A stretch of DNA of 64,000 nucleotides from Struthio camelus. Its lineage: Eukaryota > Chordata > Aves > Struthioniformes > Struthionidae. A program made the position numbers and the translations under genes. The notes under the pieces were generated by a model. It was not told the origin of the DNA and did not search any database. It saw only the letters and a list, made by a program, of their open reading frames with translations. Positions 13,701 to 22,700 of the stretch are shown piece by piece (the first letter of the stretch is position 1; each line of letters opens with the position of its first letter). The stretch covers positions 24,177,068 through 24,241,067 of the forward strand of contig NC_090952.1 in assembly GCF_040807025.1 (NCBI RefSeq), given 5' to 3'.

Positions 13701-16700
13701 CAAATGCGATTTCTTCTTCTAATTTTCTTTTTGAATATTAAAACCACCTAAAAGCCACCGTATGAACAGAGATCGGATGGAGTAATGTTTTGCCTGGAAG
13801 TATCCTCCTTAACATTTCTCAGATGAGCAGTCTCCTATAGCAAATTAAATTTAAGCGTAACCTGTTTCTAGATGGTGACAACTGTTGTAAGCTTTCGGTT
13901 ATGCTCTGTTGTGTGTTTCTCTTCACGACGTTTTAAAATCTCTTTCCATATATTCTTTCTTAAAATGACTGTGTGTTTGTAGCCTTAACCCTTCACTAGC
14001 CAAGCTTCCTTTGTTACCCACCCTTCGCTATCATTCATTCAAAAAGAATAGGATAACCCTATTTTTCAGCCATTGCTTTGCTACATGATATGGAACACAA
14101 CTAGGCAAAAATGACCTGATTCTGCATGACTTCCATGTGCGTAAATCTCACTGACGTCAATGGGAGTGTTACGTGCAAAAGGACCGCAGGGCGTAATTAG
14201 AAAGGACCCTTTTCTATCACAATGTGGAAAAAATGTGGTTTCTGCTTGGGTACAATGAAAAGCTGTAAATCGTTAGAAACATTCTTGTCTCCTAAGAACC
14301 TGACATACTGCTTTGTTGTTGAGACATGCTTTATGAACGATGAGTAACTCACTGAGAAAAGTTCCTGAGTTGGGTTAATGCTTTTTACCAAGTCTGATCA
14401 TGAAACAGGTTTGACTGGCTAGAAGAAGCACTGTGGTGTGATGGAACAAAATGAGAGGATTTGCTGGCTAGCAAGGCCCACCCAAATCTTGTTCGAACAC
14501 CAGATATGGCAATGGCTTTTTCCACTGCTAATAATGAGCAAACAGTATTTTGCTGTTGGAGGCCTTCTTCTAGTGCTGCACTACTAGAAACCGGGAGCAA
14601 GTCCAAATCTACTGTTCTTGAGCTGTGCAGCTGTTGCAAGCAGTGGAGAGTCTGGCCTATTCTTGACTATGTCGCTCAGCCTCTCTAATAACAAGTAGAA
14701 ACGCATTTTACTATGAATGTAACATTATGCGTGTAATTGGCAACAGCTACTACTTTACCACCCAGATGCATAGGTCACCTGCATACAAATGTGCACGCTT
14801 CCACACAAGCGCACAAACACGTAGGCAGGTACTGAAACAAGCAGAGGCAAGCATCCCTTGTTTTTCCATGGCATTTGTTGCTTACGCTAGTCGTCTTGTT
14901 AAATAATTTTCTGCTATGTTCCTCTTAGCTGGCATTTTTTTTAAATGCTTGTTGACTACAACTGCTTTTTGTGGTATCCTGCCCAGAAGATTTTCTCCCC
15001 TTCCTCCCTCTCCTTGTTTTCCTGTGTGCCCAAGTCAGTCCTACTGAAAAGCTCCCTTAGTGTTCCTCCTCATTCTAGACTCTGACCCCTTCTCCTGATG
15101 CATATACTAACTGCTTACCTAGTGAGGTTGTGTTTCCACCTACCACTTCTTCTGTGATTTAGCTGCTCTTCTCTTTCCTGCCTTGCTAAGTTGACCCGGT
15201 TGCAGGTGATGTACATCTAAGACCCCTATTATTTATTGCATGCTTTATCTACATTTGGGTTCCTTTTTTTTAATTCCACTTGTCTTTAATGATTCCCTTA
15301 TCCACAGGCCCTGCCGCCTGGTGCACTTCAACCTTTACCAAAGAGGCCAGCACTTGAAAAAAACAATGGTGCCACCACAGTCTTTAACCCAAGCGTTTTC
15401 CACTACCAACAGGCTCTAGCCAACATGCAGTTGCAACAGCCTACATTTATCCCTACAGGTAAGCGTGTCCTTGCTTTTCTCATCACATCATTGTTTTCTT
15501 TTTATGACCTAGAGATTGAGCTAATGAACAGTTGTGTAGGAGTGCTTAGCAGAAGATTATTAGTGTGTGTAGTTTCATTTTAAAAATCCATGGAAAGTTA
15601 ATGTTTGTTGTTTGATGTTTTTCCTTCACCTACTACAATCCAGAGCTTTTGACTTGTAAGGATCCCTTCTTAGCCTTTTTTATTTTGTTTTTTTAAACAG
15701 TCAAACTAAGAAAAATGTCTGCATGTCTCTGGAATTCATACTTCCTGTTTCTTCTCCTTATGGTTCAACTGGTTAATTCCAAATTAATTCTTTGACTCTT
15801 GTGTAGCACTGTCATGGACTCATGTTAAAATGTTTGGTGGCTCTCAATGCAAAACAGCCTGCCCACTTTTAGACTGCAGGTATCTTTCTAACCTTCTCTC
15901 TGTGACCTACATACTCTAGTAGCCATGATGTTTATAGAGGGCATGGGTCATCTTTAGTAAATATGAATTACATAAAGACATGCATTTCCCTCTCGCCTGT
16001 CTTTTGACTGGTACAATAGCCTAAGCTTTTTAAAAGCAATTTAACTCCCCAGCTTTTATTGTACCTTTAAGGTCTCAGAGTAAAATTGAAAGATGCAGTT
16101 CAGTAATTAATATAGAAATCAAAACATTGACCTAGCAGATGTGACTGCTGAGTAGCCAATTAACCTGTATTCACTGCAGCCAAATAAAAAACAAAAGCTG
16201 CTTAGAGTAGTAAGCATTACAAATGGCTCAGTTAAGAACATTTCAGCACTGGTAGCTCATTTTTAGTATCATTGTTTTCGTTGCAGAGCATCATATGAAA
16301 ATGAATGCCTGCCTTTTGTAATGTTCAGTGCTGCATTCATTTGCCAAATAATATTTACAAAAATAAACAATGTAATTCTCCAAACTGGCCCCTCGAGGTA
16401 AACACACAGCAGACTCGTGCCTCAGTCTTGCCCTTCCTTGGAGCGAGGGGAGACTTTTAAGAAAGAGCCTGATACTGAGACCAAACTGTGTCTTGGGGTG
16501 AGTGTGGGTCCAGAGAGCTGAGACTTAAGCGCTGTACTCATTTGGCCCGTATGTCATGAACGTATTTGGAAATGCTAAGGATTCAGCAGTTGCCAGGGTG
16601 CGTTCTTCTAGGGAAGTGGTGTCGTGTATGCAGAGATGGAGGACTCCTGCCTCAGGCTTTACAAAGCGCTCTAAGAGGGGATAGGCTGAGCTGGCCTTAC

Positions 16701-19700
16701 AGTAACTCGTTGAGATGCCAGCAAAATATTTCTTCCCATGGGATGACTTTTTCTTTTTTATCTGATTCCCTGATATCAGGAAGAGTTGAGGACTTCTAGA
16801 ACGCCAAGTTGCTAAGCTGACAATACGCTCCAGTTCCTTGAGGTCACAGTCTCCAAACTTGACAGTAAAGATGCATATTTCTGATGCAAGCACCATAAAC
16901 TAATTTTTACCCAGAGCTCACAATCCTATCTCCTGATCCCATTAACGACAGTGGAATTTTGCACGGGCCTGATGCAGAACAGGTCTGTTTGCTGGCACCT
17001 GCTCTCGTCTGAGGACATCAACTCTGGTCGGAGCAAACTGTCAGTCAGAGAACTGACCTACAGACGAATCTACCTTATGCTTCCAGATCTTCTCTTCCTC
17101 TGGCGTCAGACCTCAAATTTGGTCTCGGCCTTTGAAGTTCCCTTGAAAGCTAAGGAGAGACGTGGCAGGTAGCAGATCGCGTCATAGGGAGAGAGAGAGA
17201 GTTCCTGCTTTTCTTAGTTTCTCCTGCTCAATAGTCAAGAGATCGGTGTCATGGTTTACCACTGGGGGAAAGTCAATTTACACAGCATCATCACTAGAAC
17301 TGTTTCAAGTCCAGAAAAAACTGCTTCTTTCAGCTTAAACTAGAGACTTTGAATCACAGCACCTGCTTGCAGGAGTAAATTGTTTTTGGAAAGTCTGTTT
17401 TAACATGAGTGAGCTGTTCCTCCAAAGATAACTTGATGTCTGCTGACATGATCAGAAAGAAATTAGCACATCTGGTACCAAAAAAAAAAAACCCCAAAAT
17501 ACTGTTCTGTAGGCTAGATCACATCTTTTAATACTGGGGTTGGAGAAGAAATAAATTCTCTACCCAAGAATTCAAGAATTAATTTGGTTTGCAACGGTCT
17601 CTTAAAACTGAGTTTAAACTGTTTATGTATCAATATGCAGAATCTGTTTTGCATGTGCTTAAATACTGAATGCTGCAAAGAGAATACCTGCTTTTTAGTT
17701 AAAGTGATTTCTAACACTGAAGCTTCACTAATGAAATATCCCTTTTGTTCATCTTTCCACGCTTCAATGCATGGTGTGCAGGGTCAGTTCTGTGCATGAC
17801 ACCCACTGCAAGCGTTGGTAGGTTTTTCTACACAAACTTCTCAACTTTTCCTAATCTGAAAGAGACAGCAAGTTAGTATGCATCAGTGAGAACTTGGGTG
17901 GCTGAGTGGTGTGACTGTCTATTCGCTGTCTTCTTTGAGGCTTAAATGGTTGTATCCCTTTTAATTTCTGTGCAGTGCAGTGTTTCATGTGACTAATAAG
18001 AGAATCCAAGGTGAAACATTCCCACCCCTCTTCAGTTCTGCTGCAGAGACAAAAATTTGTCACTTGAATATCTTTACAACCTATTTAAGTCATCCAACCA
18101 AAGGAACTAGCCATGGAAGGGTCCTGTTGGTTTATCTTTTACATTGGGCATCAGGTGTGCTAGAGTTTGGATTTTTCGTTGTCCTTCTGAGGATATTTTA
18201 AGAGAGTGGTTTCATAAAGGCTCTGAGAAGTAATGCATCTAGGGTCAGCCCCTTTGCCAGAATTAGGGTTCTGTTTGTACAGCAGGAGAAGCAGAGCTTA
18301 AACTGGACCAGTTCTGATTTGTCTCTTGAGGTGTCAGTGAGGTGCTGCCTGTGCAGGTGTAAGGAACTGTAAGGAGATGACAGTGTTTGTGCACCTGGGA
18401 TCCAGCGAGGCAGAAGGACTGAGGACAAGCTCTTGGCTGCTGCGGGAAGCCGATAGGCTCAAGCTCAGAATCTGGTTCTTACAGGGAACCAGTGCAGCTC
18501 TCTGACCCTCCCTTCCGTCCTCTCTGGAGCTGCTGGGCACAGCAGCGTGGGTGAACGCTGAGCTTTCGTCCTCCAACTGAGACTGTGCAAGGCTGCAAGC
18601 ATCCCAGTACACGCCTGCTCCAGCTGGAGCGAGGACGATGGGAGCAGTGGCCCCGGGAAGGGTGCAGGGCTTCCACAGAGCAGTTTGGGAGCAACCTGAA
18701 AGTTCGTAGCTTTGGCAGAAAGGGCTAAGCACTCTGCCGTCAAACTTCCCAGTCCCTGCAGACTGATTTTCCCACCCGAGAGTGATCCACTACAGCAGTA
18801 ACTATGCAGTGTTACCCTGCTGTTGAACACCGTGATCGTTCCTGCAGACTCCAGCTCTGAGCATGACCGGGCAGCCAGGTCTGGTGGACTCTGCTGCTTC
18901 GGGAGGGTCCCACGGCTGTGCTGAGACTGGCCCGAGCGGGAACGTGTGCAGACAGACTGTGGCCGTGAACTTCTCTCCTCTGGGCCTTGCGCTGTTTTCT
19001 CTGGGATGTGCCGGGTGACTCTGGCGTAAGGGGGCCTGCAGCTGCCCCCATGGAGGGCCAGGTGCGGCTGCTGGGGTTCCCAGCCGGTTTCCGCTCTGTC
19101 CCTTGGAGAAGGACCCTAAGGACCGTCTGCCACCCCACTCCCAGCTCCTCCTGGCCAGGAGAAACTGGTGGCTGCAAGTGGAGGAGCGATCCAGGGCAGC
19201 GCGCCTCCCTGAGACCTCCCAGTGCTGAGGACAGCTGTCCGTGGTCCCCAGCGTAGTTTGGATAAAGAGCCAACGCGGAGAACAAATCCCAAATCCCGGC
19301 TCTGGAGAGGAGCTGGCTGTACCTGAAGAAAAGGCCCGTGGGCGACCAGAAGCCCCCAGTGCAGGTGGTAGCGTGAGGACAAGAGGGGACCCAGTTTGCA
19401 CTAAGGGGAGCTGAGGCCCCCAAGCAATCTCCTCTCGTAGGAGACCACAAGAAGCCCTCTGGGAGGCAGCCGGAGCGGGGCTGGGGGACGCCGGCCTGCC
19501 CGCCTGTCCGCGCCGCAGCGCTTCCCCTCCGGCCGCGAATCGATTCGTTTATGGTGTGTGTGGGGGCGGGGGGGGGGGGGAATTTTGCCGAATCCTCTAG
19601 AATCCTAGTGGAAGAGGAAGCACAGCGAACGGGGACGGAGAGCGCTCGGGCTGCCGGCCGCGCGTTCGCGGCCCCACCGAGTCTGTGCTGCCCTGAGGAG

Positions 19701-22700
19701 AAGCCCCTGGTAGGAAAGGGCGAGAAAATCCCCGTTAAAGGGGCGCCGCGGCTGCCCGCCGCGTCGCCCAGCGAGGTCGTAGCAGTGAAACGGGCCGGGC
19801 CAGCGGCGCCTCGCGGCATGGTTTGCCCCAAAAGCGCATCGTGTACCTGTTAATTCCCGACGGGGCCGGGCGGGGAGGGGCCGGGGACGAGCTTTCCGAG
19901 GCGGGTGGGACGATGCGCTTGCCAAAACGTCCCCACCCAAAGGACCGTGCGCTGGCTGCGTCTAACTCCCCACGGGTGCGAGCTGACGTGGGCTTTTGCT
20001 AGCACGCCCGCCCTCTTCCCCTTTGGAAATCTGGCCCGCGGAGTCTAATACATCATTGTTCTGCTTATAAATGTACTAAGTGTTGAGAATGTTTTGGTTT
20101 TTTCCTTAATTATAATTGTAATTGGCTTCTCCCCTTCTCTCTTGTTTATTTTTTTTCCCAACGCTGTCTTGCTTTGCACTGTGATTGCATGCCGCGCCCC
20201 GATGTATCCTTCATGACGATGTCACATGGCTTGTTGCTGCGATACCTGCCACGCCCCCAAAATCCACCACATGTTGCCATGGTTACATAAACGCTCCACC
20301 CTCCCGTATGTCGCTTCCATGGTTCCCTTCCGAAAAGTGCCCATGATGCACGGTGCTACGCCCACCACTGTGTCTGCAGCAACAACTCCTGCCACCAGCG
20401 TCCCCTTCGCTGCAACAGCTACCGCCAATCAGGTTTGGCCCTTTCAATGGCTTTCTTTCACGTGTTGAGATCTCGAGAGGCCGGGCGCGACGGCGGCGGC
20501 GGCCCCCGCGCGCCCCCCTGCCCCGCCGGCCGCCCCCGGGGGAGCGGTGAGGGGGCCCCGGCGGGCTCGGCCGCGCGGTCCCTCCGGCCAGCCCGGCGGG
20601 AGCGTAGGGATGGGCGATCCGCAGGGACGGCCGGAGGCGCGGGTGTTTTCTGGGCGGCATATCCGGCTTCTCCAAAACGGCCCCAATCCTGGAGGAAAAA
20701 AAAAAAAAAAAAAAAGGCAAAAACAAGCTGTAAAACGCCAAAACGCCCCAAAGATGCTGTCGCGCAACAGCCCGCAGCACTTCTGCTTTCAGTCTCGAGC
20801 AGAAATACCACCCTGAGCATCCTTCCTCGTGGTATTTTGGCATGGCCTGTCCTGGCTGGAAAGTGGAAGTGAAAACACAAAGCAACTTCCCCCCCTCCCC
20901 TCTCCCCCCAACAAGATTGGAGTCCAAAAACCAAAAAAAAAAAAAAAAAAAGAGGAGGGGGGGCAAGGGTGAGACCGCGAAGATTCGAGCTTATTGATAC
21001 CAGAAACATCACTCATCCCTACAGAAATTACTCTGGATGTGCAGTACGTGCTGTTGTAGCACTGCCTTAAGTGTAAAGGATTTCATGCATGTTTGCCTAG
21101 CCATAATTCTCTCCAAAACTCTCCTCTGAAGATACTGAGTTGTGATGGCTGCTTCCGCACCAGTCCTGAACTGTATATGCACAATCTGTCCTGGTGATGC
21201 TTCCTGATAATTTGATGTGCCACAACTTTTTTCCGATTAGAGAAATTTCAAGCAGAAGGACTTTTCCTTTCCCTGATACTATTTTTGCATTTTTATGTAG
21301 TTCTTCGTCATGCTCTCAAATTCAGAGCGACTGCAAAGAAAACTGGGTATCACTTCATTGTGTAGGACACTGTTAGCAGTGCTGAATGTCAGTAATTTCT
21401 CAGGCTGTAGGATGTTCTAGCCCAAGGTCGTAAGGCTTTCAGTAGAAGTTTTGCCTGCGTAAGTCCTAGGCAGTGCTTTACTGCTTGCAGTAGGTATCGC
21501 TATTCTCTCTCCGTGCTTTGTCGTTATTTTCAGGTAGAGAAGGTCCTACTGGTACTTGTATTGGTCATGAGAAGAAAGCAGAAATTGCTGTGCAGTGTTA
21601 CTCTATGGCTAACAAGTCCTGGCAAAGCTATGCTCCTTACTCTTCAGCCAGCTAGTTTCAGGGCATTTCTCTGTCTTATTTACTGTCTATGGAGTAAAAC
21701 TCCCAGTACAATCGCCACGTACTCCACGAGGCATTAGTAGTGATGCAACTACATTGTACTTAACGTGTGGCAAAATAGAGGCATCTTGGGAACGGATCCT
21801 GTTTTCTTAAGACACTGATGTACTTGCGAACCTGAAACTGAAGACGGAATGAGCTCAAGACAATGTTTTAATGTGTTGTGTTCTCTGTTTTTTTTTTTTT
21901 TTTTTGCTGTAGATATCCCAGTTATCAGTAGATGAACTGAGTAGCAGCATGTTTGTTTCACAGATGTAGAAGTTCCCGATAGAACAGTAAGTTCCTTTTC
22001 AGTATTACTCTTTACAGTCAATCACTTTACGCAAGGGCACTGCATCCTCTGAAGGTGCTCGTTCGGGCAGAGGGGCTGAACCCGCAGCCTCTGGGGCTCT
22101 GCTCCCTGCCAAGTCAACCGCAGTGCAGCAGCAGCAGCAGAGGTATGGACCAACCCTAGGGCTTATAGCAGGCAACATTACCTTGCGCCTAAAATACCTG
22201 TTTTGGTGCCCTGGCTCTGGGCACCTCCCAGCTGCCTTACCACGCCTCAGGGATTTGTGCTATTGATGGTAGAGACTGTTCTCGTAGCAAGAGTCAGGTG
22301 GAAAGATGTAACTCCTATAGGAACTTCCGTGAGTGGCATATTTCCTTTCCTGGGGTAAACAGGACTGGGTCATCATTGGCCGCTGCACCTCAGCAGGGCT
22401 GGCTTGGTTTGAGCCTGCTGTTTAGCTGCAGCAGGGGGCTGGCTCATAGCGGTTTTCCGCAGAGGTCCGTGTATGCCGTTAGGAGCAGGATGAATGCTGC
22501 AGGCAACCTATCCTTCACCCCACTTGCAGATCCTGGGCTTCCGTAGGTTGCTGGTCTTCTCCAAGTGGGAGTAATGGAGGAGCTTGTCCTTTTCTTTGAT
22601 TTACACAGTATAATTTTACAGCCTGAGCAGCATTGTCATGTTTCCATTGCTTTTGTTTGTAAATGTTAGATGCTGTTCACGAGAGAAAACCTCTTGGGAG

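Larger units (their letters stand above)
17818..20337 (+). other. MBNL3: MBNL3 intron with CpG-rich island
   Basis: A 2520-nt intron. Bases about 18480-20060 are strongly GC- and CpG-rich, including a 13-base G run at 19568-19580. The last 248 nt before the acceptor contain no AG. Long open frames on both strands in the island, up to 339 codons on the minus strand (18812-19831), have no recognisable domain. Confidence 0.8.

Noticed and set aside
18812-19831. 339-codon minus-strand frame as a gene
   Set aside because: It lies in CpG-rich DNA where stops are rare, has no recognisable domain, and overlaps other long frames on both strands.
20696-20951. Two A runs as poly(A) tails of retrocopies
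   Set aside because: The sequence between and before them is not recognisable as a processed mRNA, and avian CR1-driven retroposition does not normally leave poly(A) tails; simple repeats are the easier explanation.
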